Of a DNA stretch of 64,000 nt, positions 8,500 to 17,304 are shown piece by piece. Source of the DNA: Streptomyces naganishii JCM 4654 (lineage in GTDB: Bacteria; Actinomycetota; Actinomycetes; Streptomycetales; Streptomycetaceae); assembly GCF_014650575.1 (NCBI RefSeq), contig NZ_BMVF01000010.1, positions 229,118 through 293,117 of the forward strand. The letters run 5' to 3'. Position 1 is the stretch's first letter. The number at the start of each line of letters is the position of its first letter. The notes beneath the pieces were generated by a model, which searched no databases, was not told the origin of the DNA, and was given only the letters and a program-made list of their open reading frames with translations. The position numbers and the translations under genes are program-made.

Positions 8500-10536
8500 G
8501 TGGCCACAGCGGAGCCGACACGCGCCGACGACGCCGATCCGGGCCCGGGAGCCGGCCCGCGAATACCCGTGTCCACCGCCACTGACACGGACCGTCACCC
8601 GGAGCGCGCCGACCACCACCCTGACGGAGCCGACCCTCACCCGGAGGGCGCCGACCACCACCCCGAGGGCGCCGACCACCACCCCGAGGGGGCAGACCAC
8701 CACCCTGACGGAGCCGACCATCAGCCCGATGGCGCCGGCCGTCACCCTGACGGAGCCGACCGCCAGCCCGATGGCCCCGACCGTCACCCCGAAAAGGGCA
8801 GCAGTGCCGCCCGGGACTTCGTCATGGCCGTGCGGGAGCGGATGCTGCGGCACCCCGCTCTGTCCATCACCGCCCTCGCGGGCCTGCTGCACATCGCCTG
8901 GTTCTTCACGTTCGCCAACAGCGGCGGCGACCTCGCGGCACAGGACGCCTGGGCCGAGTTCGTCGGCCGGCACCCCGACTCGGCGTACAACCTCGCCTGG
9001 TACGGCGGCATGCACCCGGTGTCGTACAGCGTGGTGTCGCCGTACCTGATGTCGGTGCTCGGCGTGCGCACCACGATGATGATCGCGGGCACGGTCTCGG
9101 CCGGCCTGCTGACGATGGTCCTCATCCGCAGCCGCGGGGTGCGCAACCCCCTGTGGGCCTCGCTGGCCGGTGTCTTCGGGCTGCTGTGCAACGCCATATC
9201 GGGCCGGGTGACCTTCGGGCTCGGCACCATGTTCGCGCTGGGCGCGGCCGCCGCCGTCTTCTGCTGGCCCCACCGCTGGCGCTTCAAACGCTGGGCGAAG
9301 GCCCTGGTCGCGGGCTCGCTGGCGGCGCTGGCCACCATGTCCTCGCCGGTCGCCGGGCTCTTCGTGGGCCTGATCGCGGTCGCGCTGTTCCTCCAGAAGC
9401 GGCGGCCGGGCGCCTGGGCGCTGGGCCTGGGCCCGACCGCGGTCGTGGCCGTGTCGGCCTGGCTGTTCCCGTTCTCGGGCACCCAGCCGATGACCTTCGC
9501 CTCGGTGATCCTGCCGCTGCTGTACTCGGTCCTCGCCGCCGTCCTCGCACCCAAGGAGTGGAAGACGGTCCGGATCACCGCCTGGGTCTACGGCCTCTCG
9601 GTGGTCCTGGTGTGGCTGATCAGCTCCCAGATCGGCTCCAACATCACCCGGCTCGCGATGCTGTTCGCCGGGGTGATGCTGGTGGCGGTGCTGCCCTTCG
9701 CGGTGCCGCGCACGCGCAAGTGGTACGTGACCGTGCTGGCCCTGGTCAGCTTCGTGGTGTGGATCGGCATCAAGTCGGTCGACGACATCGTGCACACCAC
9801 CCCCGCCGCGTCCTGGGCGCGCGAGCTGGCCCCGCTCGTCAACGAGTTGCAGCAGGCCGGCGCGGAGAAGGGCCGCGTCGAGGTGGTCCCGGCCCGCTCC
9901 CACCGCGAGGCGTCCGCCCTCGCCCCGTACGTCAACCTGGCCCGCGGCTGGAACCGCCAGGCCGACATGGAGCGCAACCCGCTCTTCTACGACGACACGC
10001 TCAACTCCGCGAACTACCACGAGTGGCTCCAGCGCTGGGCCGTCCACTACGTGGTGCTGCCCAAGGACGACCCGGACGGCGACGGCGGCGAACGCGAACG
10101 CGCGCTGGTGCAGCGGGGCATGCCCTATCTGCGGCAGATCTGGGGCGACGCCAACTGGCAGCTGTTCAAGGTCACCGACCCCGCGCCGCTCGCCGAGCCC
10201 GGCGCGGTGGTGGACCGCGCCGAGCAGGGCGAGCTGACCATCGAGGTGCGCAAGGCGGGCCGGATCCTCATCCGCATCCCGTACTCGCCCTGGCTCAGCC
10301 TCGTCGACGAGAAGGGCAAGAGCCTCAAGGCCCCCCAGGAGACCGAGGCGTCCAAGCACCGCCCCGAGGGCACCCCGAAGACGTACGACAACGTCCACGG
10401 CTGCCTGATGGAGACCCAGCAGGACGCCAAGGGCGACAAGTGGACCATGCTCCTGGCGCCCCACGCCGGCACCTACCGCCTGGCAGCCCCGTACCAGCTC
10501 CCCCGCGGCACCCCGTGCCCGGACGAGCTGAAGTGA
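8500..10536 (+). CDS. Polytopic membrane protein with His-rich N-terminal repeats
   Basis: The protein has 678 residues from a GTG at 8500 with GGGGAG upstream. Residues 31-100 are ten heptads of the type D-H-H-P-D/E-G-A. About ten hydrophobic segments follow between roughly residues 115 and 440, then a soluble C-terminal domain of about 240 residues rich in charged residues. The membrane part, with an early acidic/aromatic loop (GGDLAAQDAW, then AWYGGMHP), looks like GT-C glycosyltransferase-type or uncharacterised Streptomyces integral membrane proteins; this is a resemblance, not an assignment. It is separated from the carboxypeptidase by a terminator, so probably transcribed alone. The His-rich tail could bind metal (inference). 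Confidence 0.75.
   Translation: MATAEPTRADDADPGPGAGPRIPVSTATDTDRHPERADHHPDGADPHPEGADHHPEGADHHPEGADHHPDGADHQPDGAGRHPDGADRQPDGPDRHPEKGSSAARDFVMAVRERMLRHPALSITALAGLLHIAWFFTFANSGGDLAAQDAWAEFVGRHPDSAYNLAWYGGMHPVSYSVVSPYLMSVLGVRTTMMIAGTVSAGLLTMVLIRSRGVRNPLWASLAGVFGLLCNAISGRVTFGLGTMFALGAAAAVFCWPHRWRFKRWAKALVAGSLAALATMSSPVAGLFVGLIAVALFLQKRRPGAWALGLGPTAVVAVSAWLFPFSGTQPMTFASVILPLLYSVLAAVLAPKEWKTVRITAWVYGLSVVLVWLISSQIGSNITRLAMLFAGVMLVAVLPFAVPRTRKWYVTVLALVSFVVWIGIKSVDDIVHTTPAASWARELAPLVNELQQAGAEKGRVEVVPARSHREASALAPYVNLARGWNRQADMERNPLFYDDTLNSANYHEWLQRWAVHYVVLPKDDPDGDGGERERALVQRGMPYLRQIWGDANWQLFKVTDPAPLAEPGAVVDRAEQGELTIEVRKAGRILIRIPYSPWLSLVDEKGKSLKAPQETEASKHRPEGTPKTYDNVHGCLMETQQDAKGDKWTMLLAPHAGTYRLAAPYQLPRGTPCPDELK
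8590..8799 (+). repeat. 21-bp tandem repeat encoding His-rich heptads
   Basis: Ten in-frame 21-bp units encode variants of Asp-His-His-Pro-Asp/Glu-Gly-Ala inside the membrane-protein gene. Units 3, 4 and 5 are nearly identical. Copy number is likely to vary between strains. Confidence 0.85.
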
Positions 10537-10551
10537 GACGGCCGGTCCGGC

Positions 10552-11112
10552 TCAGGCGAGCAGGTCCTCGACGGCCTTGGTGATCTCCGGGGACTCCGGC
10601 TCGGTCTGCGGGGAGAAGCGGGCGGCGACCTTGCCGTCGCGGCCGAGGAGGAACTTCTCGAAGTTCCAGCGGATGTCGCCCGCGTGGCCCTCGGCGTCGG
10701 CGAAGCCGGTCAGGCGGTCGTAGAGCGGGTGGCGGCCGGCACCGTTGACGTCGACCTTCTCCGTCATCGGGAAGGTGACGCCGTACGTCGCCGAGCAGAA
10801 CTCGGCGATCTCCTCGGCGGTGCCCGGCTCCTGGCCCATGAACTGGTTGCAGGGCACCCCGAGCACGGTGAAACCCCGGTCGGCGTACCGCTCGTGCAGC
10901 CGCTCGAGACCGGCGTACTGCGGGGTCAGCCCACACCGGGAGGCCACGTTCACGATGAGGACGGCCCGCCCGGCGTACTGCCCGAGGTCCGCGGAGCCGC
11001 CCTGGAGGGCGCCGATCTCCACACCGAGGGGCGAGTCGGCGGGCGTGCCGGCGGAGGCGCCGCCGGGCGTGCCGGGCGCGGTGGCGTCGCTGTTGCTGTC
11101 TGCAGTCGTCAT
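10552..11112 (-). CDS. Glutathione peroxidase-like thiol peroxidase
   Basis: The protein has 186 residues. Conserved motifs are NVASRCGLTPQY with the peroxidatic Cys60 (a cysteine, not selenocysteine), VPCNQF (Gln90) and RWNFEKFL (Trp149, Asn150), the expected Cys/Gln/Trp/Asn active site. It should reduce hydrogen peroxide or lipid hydroperoxides; bacterial Cys-type members generally use thioredoxin rather than glutathione. The first 30 residues are Ala/Gly/Pro-rich and outside the family core. It converges on the upstream membrane-protein gene with a 15-bp gap. Confidence 0.92.
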   Translation of the reverse strand: MTTADSNSDATAPGTPGGASAGTPADSPLGVEIGALQGGSADLGQYAGRAVLIVNVASRCGLTPQYAGLERLHERYADRGFTVLGVPCNQFMGQEPGTAEEIAEFCSATYGVTFPMTEKVDVNGAGRHPLYDRLTGFADAEGHAGDIRWNFEKFLLGRDGKVAARFSPQTEPESPEITKAVEDLLA

Positions 11113-11122
11113 GCCCCGGATG

Positions 11123-12109
11123 CTAGTCGCGTGCGGTGACGGAACCGGCGGCCGCCTCGACGAGGACCTGCCCCGCGCCCGTGCGGGAGTACAGCACCGA
11201 GCGCCCGGCCCGCCGCCGCTCCACCAGCCCGCAGTCCAGCAGCACCTTCAGATGGCGGCCCACCGAGCCCAGCCCCTGCCCGGTCACGGCGGTCAGCTGG
11301 GTGGTGCTGAGCGGCGAGTCGAGCAGGACCAGCACCTGGGCGCGGGCCCCGCCGAGCAGCGCGCCGAGCCCGGCGGGCACGGCGGCCCGCTCGCCCGTGC
11401 CGGCGAGGGCGCCCGCGCACGGGTAGACGACGGCGTAGCGGCGGGCCGGCTCGTCCCACGAGACCCAGCCCGACCGCGGGGTCACCGGCACGAAGAGGAG
11501 CTCCGCACCGGAGATCTCGCGCGGCGGATACTCGTGCAGATTGACCTGGAGCCGGTTCTCGCCGAGCCAGCGCGTCCCCGGTCGCAGCGCGTCCAGCACC
11601 GCCGCCCAGCCGCCCCGGCTCACCTGCGCGGTCCGCGCCACCACGTCCGCCTCCAGCACGCGCCGCCGGCGGTCCCAGTACGGCCGTACGGCATCGCCCC
11701 ACACGTACTCCAGGAGCCGCGCCGCGCGTTCGGGCACGTCGTCGCCCTCCAGCGCGGCCGGCAGCGCACGGCCGCCGAGGGACACGCGAAGATGGGCGCG
11801 GGCCTCCCCGGGCGCGGTGGCGCGCACCCGTGCGACGCCCTCCTCGAAGCTCTCCCCGTCCAGGGGCGTCGGCGTGAGGAAGTCGGCGATCCAGTCCCGG
11901 CCGAGCCCGGCCCGTACGAGGAGCGCGGTCACGGGATCGTCGGCCAGCAGCGCGCGGTAGGCGGGCAGGTGCGTGCGCAGCCAAGCTTGCTCGCCGGGGT
12001 GCGCGCCCAGGCGTCCGGCCGCGCCCCGGTGCAGCAGCTGGAGGCTCGCGAAGGCCTCCGCGAGCGGCGAGAGCAGGAACCGGCTCCCGGCGAGCGTGTC
12101 GGCGTTCAC
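11123..12109 (-). CDS. ArsR-like winged-helix regulator with N-terminal DUF5937-type domain
   Basis: Taken from a GTG at 12109 (328 residues). The open frame continues to 12232, but that would run through a clean palindrome at 12180-12201, so the shorter form is preferred. The C-terminal third holds an ArsR-like HTH (STTQLTAVTGQGLGSVGRHL, then ERRRAGRSVLYS). The N-terminal 220 residues resemble the DUF5937 sensor domain found with such HTHs in Streptomyces. It is divergent from an MFS exporter at 12241, the classic arrangement of a repressor and the pump it controls. The ligand is unknown. Confidence 0.8.
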   Translation of the reverse strand: MNADTLAGSRFLLSPLAEAFASLQLLHRGAAGRLGAHPGEQAWLRTHLPAYRALLADDPVTALLVRAGLGRDWIADFLTPTPLDGESFEEGVARVRATAPGEARAHLRVSLGGRALPAALEGDDVPERAARLLEYVWGDAVRPYWDRRRRVLEADVVARTAQVSRGGWAAVLDALRPGTRWLGENRLQVNLHEYPPREISGAELLFVPVTPRSGWVSWDEPARRYAVVYPCAGALAGTGERAAVPAGLGALLGGARAQVLVLLDSPLSTTQLTAVTGQGLGSVGRHLKVLLDCGLVERRRAGRSVLYSRTGAGQVLVEAAAGSVTARD

Positions 12110-12179
12110 CTGCCACCAGCCCACGGACCGGGCCCCCTCTCGCGAGTCCGACACCCCCGACGCCCCCGGCGCCGGCTGA

Positions 12180-12201
12180 TGTTTCGCACGTACGCGAAAC
12201 A
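12180..12201. promoter_or_regulatory. Palindromic operator between ArsR-like regulator and MFS pump
   Basis: TGTTTCGC (12180-12187) and GCGAAACA (12194-12201) form perfect 8-bp arms around a 6-bp centre, 40 bp before the MFS start. It is the probable binding site of the divergent ArsR-like regulator (inference from position and symmetry). Confidence 0.65.
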
Positions 12202-12240
12202 ATAACGGCGGCCGCCGCGCCCCCCCGCACACTCCGGCGC

Positions 12241-13482
12241 ATGCGCAGCTACCAAGACCTCTTCCGCACCCCGGAGTTCACCCCGCTCTTCCTCGCCGCC
12301 GCCGCGCAGACCGTGGCGCAGACGGTGAGCGGTCTCGCGCTGGGCACCCTGGTGTTCCGGTCGACCGGTTCGCCGCTGCTGTCGGCGGTGAGCATGTTCG
12401 GCCCCTCGCTCGCCCAGGTGCTGGGCGCGACCTTCTTCCTCTCCGGTGCGGACCGGCTGCCCCCGCGCCGGACGCTGGCCTGCGTCTCCCTCGCCTTCGC
12501 CGCCGGCACGGCGCTGCTCGCCCTCCCCGCCCTGCCGGTGTGGGCCCTGTTCGCCGTCGTCCTGGCCCAGGGCCTGGTGGCGTCGCTGGGCGGCGGCGTC
12601 CGCTGGGGCCTGCTGAACGAGATCCTGTCCCACGGGGGCGGCGACGGCTATCTGCTGGGGCGCTCGGTGTTCAACATGATGAGCGGCCTCATGCAGATCA
12701 CCGGCTTCGCGGCGGGCGGACTGCTGCTGGCCGCGCTCTCACCGCACACCTGCCTGCTGCTGGCCGCCGCCCTCTACGCCACCGCGGCGGCGGCCGCCCG
12801 CCTCGGCCTCACCCCCCGGCCGCCCCGCGCCACCGGCCGCCCCTCGGTCTCCACGACCTGGCGCACCAACGCCCTCCTCTTCTCCGACCGCCCCCGCCGC
12901 CTGACCTACCTCGGCCTGTGGCTCCCCAACGGCCTGGTGGTCGGCTGCGAATCGCTCTACGTCTCCTACGCCCCCGCCGCGGCCGGCACCCTCTTCGCCT
13001 GCGGCGCCCTCGGCATGCTGGCGGGCGACGTGACGGTGGGCCGCCTGCTGCCACCGGCCGTACGCAGGCACATGGCCACCCCCCTCCTGCTCCTGCTGGC
13101 AGCCCCGTACCTGCTCTTCGCGCTCCACCCCCCGGTGTGGCTGGCCGCCTGCCTGGTCACGGCCGCCTCGGCCGGCTTCGGCGCGAGCCTGGTCCAGCAG
13201 GAACGCCTGATGACCCTGACCCCACCCGACCTCAGCGGCCACGCCCTGGGCCTCCACTCGGCCGGCATGCTGACCATGCAGGGCGCAGCAGCCGCCCTGG
13301 CAGGCACCATCGCCCAACTCACCACCCCGGCTTGGTCCATGACAACCATGGCCACCATCTCGACCGCGGTGACCCTCACCCTCGCCGCAGCGGGCCGTCG
13401 TACCCCGTCCAGGACGACCGAGCCGGCGCAGCGCGCCCGAGGAGACCACGGCAGCGACCTGGAGCCGGACACCGCCGTGTGA
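12241..13482 (+). CDS. MFS transporter (exporter-like)
   Basis: The protein has 413 residues from an ATG at 12241. About twelve hydrophobic segments are visible, with short charged loops after helices 2 and 3 (GADRLPPRRTLA, the motif A position) and a central cytoplasmic loop around residues 195-215. Length and layout match 12-TM MFS exporters of the Streptomyces ArsR-paired type. It should move a small molecule using the proton gradient; induction through the divergent regulator is likely. The C-terminal 30 residues are polar and charged. Confidence 0.88.
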   Translation: MRSYQDLFRTPEFTPLFLAAAAQTVAQTVSGLALGTLVFRSTGSPLLSAVSMFGPSLAQVLGATFFLSGADRLPPRRTLACVSLAFAAGTALLALPALPVWALFAVVLAQGLVASLGGGVRWGLLNEILSHGGGDGYLLGRSVFNMMSGLMQITGFAAGGLLLAALSPHTCLLLAAALYATAAAAARLGLTPRPPRATGRPSVSTTWRTNALLFSDRPRRLTYLGLWLPNGLVVGCESLYVSYAPAAAGTLFACGALGMLAGDVTVGRLLPPAVRRHMATPLLLLLAAPYLLFALHPPVWLAACLVTAASAGFGASLVQQERLMTLTPPDLSGHALGLHSAGMLTMQGAAAALAGTIAQLTTPAWSMTTMATISTAVTLTLAAAGRRTPSRTTEPAQRARGDHGSDLEPDTAV

Positions 13483-13543
13483 CGCCTCCACCTATCTGCG
13501 ACGCGAGCTCACGTACTGATGCCGGGGCCCGGGCACAGGACCC

Positions 13544-14235
13544 TCACTCGTCCTCCCGGGCTTCCGGGAGCTCGGGGGAGGTGTCCGCTTCCAGGAGGCG
13601 TTCGCCGATGTCGTCGGCCCACTGCTGGGCCCAGCGGCGGAGTTCGGCGGTGGCGTGGTCGTCGAGGCCGTAGGCCGTGAACTCGCGGTCGTCGAGCCAC
13701 TCGGCGCCGAGGAGGCGGGTCTGGAGGTCGGTGAGGTCGAAGGTGTCGCCGGAGTGGCGGCGGCCGAGCTCCTCCAGCTCTGGGTGGCTCCAGCGGGCGG
13801 AGGCCGCGTGGACGTCGACGAGGTCGGGGGCGAGACCCTGGCCCGCGAGGGCCCGTACCCGGGTGCCGACCAGGTCCTCGAGGGACAGCACGGGCCCGAG
13901 CTCGCTGGACTCGGCCGGCCGCCACAGCACCTCCTTGAGGATCTGCACGGCACACTCCTCGTCGCTCGCGGGGTCGCCGACCACCAGGCGGGCGGCGAGT
14001 GCCTCCGTACCCGTACACGCCAGCCGCGTTCTTCGAGCCCGGAGCGGACCGCGGCCGCGATGTCACCCGTCGCGGCCGGACTCTCGGTGACGAATTCGAC
14101 GTCCCGGCTGACGCGGCGGACCAAGCCGTGCGCCTGCACCGCGTGCCCTCCGCCGAGCGCGAGCCCGTACGGCTCCCCGGCCGCGAACACGTCACGCAGC
14201 AGCCGCCGCCGCACCTCACCGACCTCGGTGATCAC
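13544..14235 (-). pseudogene. Frameshifted AbiEii-type nucleotidyltransferase
   Basis: Two frames together make one protein. From ATG 14235 the first frame reads LALGGGHAVQAHGLVRRVSRDVEF, the Gly-Gly-x-Ala-x-x-x-His-Gly...Arg-x-x-x-Asp pattern of AbiEii/minimal nucleotidyltransferases. After GWRV near 14008-14016 the sense moves to another frame, TEALAARLVVGDP..., ending at 13544 with EAREDE. A one-base slip in the short repeat GTACGGGTACGG explains the break. The full protein would be about 230 residues. AbiEii toxins act in type IV toxin-antitoxin/abortive infection; no AbiEi partner is adjacent, so this is probably a solitary relative now inactive, unless the frameshift is a sequencing error. 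Confidence 0.75.
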
Positions 14236-14756
14236 ATGGCGATTATGGCCGCTGGGGACTCGGTCACTTCGCCATTTCGCGGGCGAACGCGGCGTACTTC
14301 GAGGGCAGGCCCACCGAGGACGGGAGATCGCACCGGTGCCGGTCAGCCCTTGACGGAGCCGCGCAGTACGCCGACCACGCCGGCCGCGGTGACCCCGGAG
14401 ACGTTCCCGTGGTGCTCACGCCCTCGGCGCCGCCGTAGTCGACGACGATCGACCCCCCCCACGACGCCCGCCGGGGCCTCGACGCGCCGCGGACCGTCCG
14501 CCACCGCCACCGCCACCGGCACCGGCACCGGCACCGGCACCGGCACCGGCACCAGCGCCGGCCCGGCACCGCATCAGGCGTTCGGCGGACACGGAGCCGG
14601 GGCCGGCAGGCCATGCGGGTGGAATCTCGACGGCGCCGCTCGGCATGAGGGAGTCGCGGGCATGGATGACCTGCCCCTTTCGATCCCAGGCAGTTGAGCG
14701 CACGCACGGATCCAAGGGGCGGTCAGCTGACCTGATGCATCGTCAAGGAGCTTCGC
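14236..14756. other. Noncoding stretch with CACCGG microsatellite
   Basis: No credible gene is seen in 521 bp. Apparent ORFs here are low-complexity. A 6-bp CACCGG-type microsatellite fills about 14502-14561. The segment must include the promoter of the beta-helix gene at 14757. Confidence 0.5.
14502..14561. repeat. CACCGC/CACCGG hexanucleotide repeat
   Basis: About nine to ten near-perfect copies of a 6-bp unit (CACCGC, then CACCGG) lie in an intergenic region, a likely slippage-prone locus. Confidence 0.75.
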
Positions 14757-15851
14757 ATGCCTCAGCACTGTGCCCGGTCCGCGCGCTGCACGGTCTCCAC
14801 GGCTCGCGCCCTGGCCCTGATCCCGCTCGTGGCCGGGCTGGCCTCGGTCTCGAACCCGGCCGCCGCCCAGTCCCTCAGGCCCCACAGCGTGCGTTGCGAC
14901 ACGGCCGCTCTCATCGCCGCCATCGACGATGCCAACGCCAACGGCGGTGGCGAGCTGAGCCTCTCCCGGCGCTGCGTCTACGACTTCAGGGCACCCGTCT
15001 CCGGCCAGGACGCGACACCCGCGATCACCGTGCCCCTCACCATCAAGGGCAACGGCGCCACCCTCCTGCGCGACCCCGCCACCACGAGCCACTTCCGCCT
15101 CATCGACGTCGCGGTCGGCGGAACGGCGGCGGTCAGCCATCTCACGATCCGGAACGGCGACGTGACGGGCGACGGCGGCGGTGTCCTCGTCCAGAAGGGC
15201 GGGACATTCCGAGGGGTGTCCATCACCGTCCAGGGGAACACCGCCAGTGGTGACGGCGGCGGCATCGACGACCGCGGGACCCTGAAACTCACCGGATCCC
15301 TGATCACCGACAACACCGCGCTCCTCGGCGGGGGCCTCTACATCGAACCCGGCGGCACGGCCGACGTCATCCGTACCACCGTCCGCGACAACAAGGCCAA
15401 CAGCTTCGCGGGCGGAGGCGTGGTCAACGACTCCGGCGCGATCACCATCGCCCGCGACCTCATCGTCGGCAACAGCGTCGCCACGGGCGACGGAGGCGGC
15501 CTGTGGAACGACGGGCAGATGACCGTCAACGACAGCGAGATCGCCGACAACACGGCACGGGACCACGGTGCGGGTGTCACCAACGCGCAGGGCGGCAAGG
15601 CCACCTTCAACCAGAGCACCATCAGGAACAACAGGGCGGGTCTCCAGGCCGGCGGCATCTACAACGTCAACGCCGACTCCACCGTCGTACTGAACGTCAG
15701 CCGCGTGGTCAAGAACTCTTCCGCCAACGCCCCGGGAGGCGTTTACAACGGAGCCGGAAGCGTTGTGGTGAACAAGCGCTCCACCATCGCGGAGAACACC
15801 CCCACCAACTGCACCGGCAGCCCGTCTCCCGTACCCGGCTGCACCAACTGA
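14757..15851 (+). CDS. Secreted right-handed parallel beta-helix repeat protein
   Basis: The protein has 364 residues. A signal peptide is visible (about residues 1-38, basic start, LALIPLVAGLASV, cleavage near AAAQS). The mature part has repeating turns such as NGDVTGDGGGVLV, NTASGDGGGID, NTALLGGGLY, NKANSFAGGGV, NSVATGDGGGL and NTARDHGAGV, a ladder of Asn and Gly at about 24-30 residue spacing typical of polymorphic beta-helix proteins. Two Cys near the C-terminus (NCTGSPSPVPGC) may form a disulphide. Such proteins are carbohydrate-active enzymes, adhesins or surface structural proteins; no pectate-lyase catalytic signature is seen, so no activity is assigned. Confidence 0.82.
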   Translation: MPQHCARSARCTVSTARALALIPLVAGLASVSNPAAAQSLRPHSVRCDTAALIAAIDDANANGGGELSLSRRCVYDFRAPVSGQDATPAITVPLTIKGNGATLLRDPATTSHFRLIDVAVGGTAAVSHLTIRNGDVTGDGGGVLVQKGGTFRGVSITVQGNTASGDGGGIDDRGTLKLTGSLITDNTALLGGGLYIEPGGTADVIRTTVRDNKANSFAGGGVVNDSGAITIARDLIVGNSVATGDGGGLWNDGQMTVNDSEIADNTARDHGAGVTNAQGGKATFNQSTIRNNRAGLQAGGIYNVNADSTVVLNVSRVVKNSSANAPGGVYNGAGSVVVNKRSTIAENTPTNCTGSPSPVPGCTN

Positions 15852-16063
15852 GCGCAGGAACGGGCTCCGGGAGCCGCCCCCACCGCAGTGACACCGCTCG
15901 CGGTCGGCCCCCGGCGTACGGCTCGCCGAGCCCCACCGGCCTGGTCCGCGTCTGCCCGGTTCCGCCCGGTGCGATGACGGACACGACGGCAGCCCCGGAG
16001 CCGCTCCCCGCGCACTGATGGACACCCCGACCCACTCGCAGAACAGCAGCACCCTGGACGTCC

Positions 16064-16097
16064 AAAGGTCCCGAGCCGTGATCGGTCCGGGACCTTT
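16064..16097 (+). terminator. Hairpin preceding the degenerate att site
   Basis: AAAGGTCCCGAGCC and GGTCCGGGACCTTT form 14-bp arms with one mismatch and a 6-nt loop. It is related to the hairpin at 17142-17167 (shared GATCGGTCCGGG) and has the same place relative to an att copy, so it probably once followed an integrase gene now lost. Confidence 0.65.
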
Positions 16098-16100
16098 CGG

Positions 16101-16146
16101 CTGGTGCCCCCGGCAGAATCCGTACCTGCGACACCCGCTTCGGCAG
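16101..16146. repeat. Degenerate att copy (tRNA-Arg 3' end), outermost
   Basis: This is a 46-bp match to the tRNA-Arg 3' segment at 30382-30427 with about six mismatches; it starts CTGGTGCCCCCGGCAG and keeps CCTGCGACACCCGCTT. The decay suggests the oldest integration event at this locus. Confidence 0.75.
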
Positions 16147-16437
16147 TCCGGCAGTGGCCTGCCTCTGCTGGCGCCGACGACTGGTGCGACCGCCGAACAG
16201 AGACGTCGGCGTACCCCTCCGGATTCGACGCAGCTGACGCGGCAGCGGTGGATGTCGGGATCCCGCGGAACCTCCCGTACTCCGCTGCTGTACTGCAATC
16301 GGTCCTGGGACTCTGCGACTTGCTTGAGATGGTGATCACGCACAAGCAAGGGCTAGCCTTACGACGCCTCATCTCTGAGAGGGGGGCGCCTCGTTGCGAA
16401 GGGTGACGAGACGCGGCCCCGGAGATGAGGTGGAGTG

Positions 16438-16572
16438 ATGGAGAAAACGCGCCCTTCCCAGGAGGCCAAGGGGAAGATCCGCGAGGTTGCTGGTCGGCTC
16501 ACGATCGCGCTCGGGGCTCGTGCTCTGTGGGCATTGATCGAGAAGCTGTTCAGTCACCACTTCGAGGGGTGA
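16438..16572 (+). CDS. Small hypothetical protein (44 aa)
   Basis: ATG at 16438 is preceded by GAGGTGGAG. The product begins with a charged segment EAKGKIREVAGRLT, which loosely recalls the start of CsbD-like stress proteins (Lys-Gly-Lys-x-Lys-Glu-Val-Ala-Gly), followed by a hydrophobic helix LGARALWALIEKLF. It lies between the degenerate att site and the integrase remnant, so could be a leftover of an older element. No function is assigned. Confidence 0.4.
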   Translation: MEKTRPSQEAKGKIREVAGRLTIALGARALWALIEKLFSHHFEG

Positions 16573-16723
16573 CCACCAATGCGCCCCGAGAACGACGCCG
16601 GCGCATCCCCCTTTGTGCCTTGGCGTCGTCGTATCGAAGCCATCACTCCAGCGTGGCCGGGTCAGTCCCCCTTTCTGCCCCGGCCGTAGCCCTCAGCTCG
16701 GGAGGCTGCGATCGTTTGGCGGC

Positions 16724-17130
16724 GCGCCGCTGCGTTGGCACCGACTGAGGCAGCGCGAGGCGTTCGCGCGTACGGGCGTCGCCTGGTCGGAAAGCGGCTA
16801 CGTCTTCGCGAGGCCCAACGGCCGGCCGGTTGAGCCGCGCAACGTATACCGGTCCTTCACGCCGCAGGTCGCGGCCGATGCGGGGCTGCGGAGGGCCGCC
16901 TGCACGACGCGCGGCTTGGCTGCGCGACGCTGCTGACCGCGGCTGGCGTCGCCCCGCGGGTCATGATGGAGATCCTTGGGCACAGCCGGATCAGCATCAC
17001 GATGGACGTGTATCCGCACGTCGTGCGTAACACCCAGCGCGAAGCGACCAGCCACATGGATCGCTCGCTCAAACGGCGTTTGCCCGAACCTGGAACGGTG
17101 GTCTGCGAGACGGGACGGCTGTCAATCGGT
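16724..17130 (+). pseudogene. Integrase remnant (tyrosine recombinase C-terminal part)
   Basis: The segment matches the last third of the integrase at 29155-30306: APLRWHRLRQ, then SGYVFARPNGRPVEPRNVY, and after a frameshift near 16908 the catalytic region VMMEILGHSRISITMDVY with the expected Leu-Gly-His and Tyr context, then MDRSLKRR. The N-terminal two thirds are missing. The Arg-His-Gly box is damaged by the frameshift, and the stop has been lost. The gene points at an att copy 45 bp downstream exactly as the fuller integrase points at the tRNA, so this is the int gene of an older, mostly deleted element. Confidence 0.88.
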
Positions 17131-17141
17131 GCCGTCAAACC

Positions 17142-17167
17142 GGCCCGGACCATGATCGGTCCGGGCC
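17142..17167 (+). terminator. Hairpin after the integrase remnant
   Basis: GGCCCGGACC and GGTCCGGGCC form a perfect 10-bp stem with loop ATGATC, just before the att copy at 17175. Confidence 0.75.
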
Positions 17168-17174
17168 GTCTGGC

Positions 17175-17220
17175 CTGGTGCCCCCGGCAGGATTCGAACC
17201 TGCGACACCCGCTTTAGGAG
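17175..17220. repeat. attR: 46-bp copy of the tRNA-Arg 3' end
   Basis: It is identical over 46 bp to 30382-30427, covering the CCA end, acceptor 3' strand, T arm and part of the anticodon arm of tRNA-Arg. It bounds the newest element on the side away from the tRNA. Confidence 0.92.
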
Positions 17221-17304
17221 TTCGGTCTGCCCGGGGCCTGGTCGGGCCTCGCCTCGTGCGTCGGTGCCGTCAGCGACCGTTGTGTGTCGCTCCTATCTGG
17301 GGTC

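Larger units (their letters stand above)
15852..16437. other. Noncoding chromosome/element border with degenerate att site
   Basis: No gene is supported. The stretch contains a hairpin (16064-16097) followed immediately by a degenerate copy of the tRNA-Arg 3' end (16101-16146), and is the outer edge of the accreted mobile region. Confidence 0.6.

Noticed and set aside
8590..8799. Regular 21-bp repeats considered as a CRISPR array
   Set aside because: The units are contiguous, in frame, and encode His-rich heptads; there are no unique spacers and no cas genes.
14264..14707. A minus-strand ORF across the CACCGG microsatellite
   Set aside because: It is built on the repeat and overlaps noncoding sequence; only its last few residues look protein-like.
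16101..17220. The two distal att copies as additional tRNA genes
   Set aside because: Only the 3' part of the tRNA is present; the 5' acceptor strand and D arm are missing.
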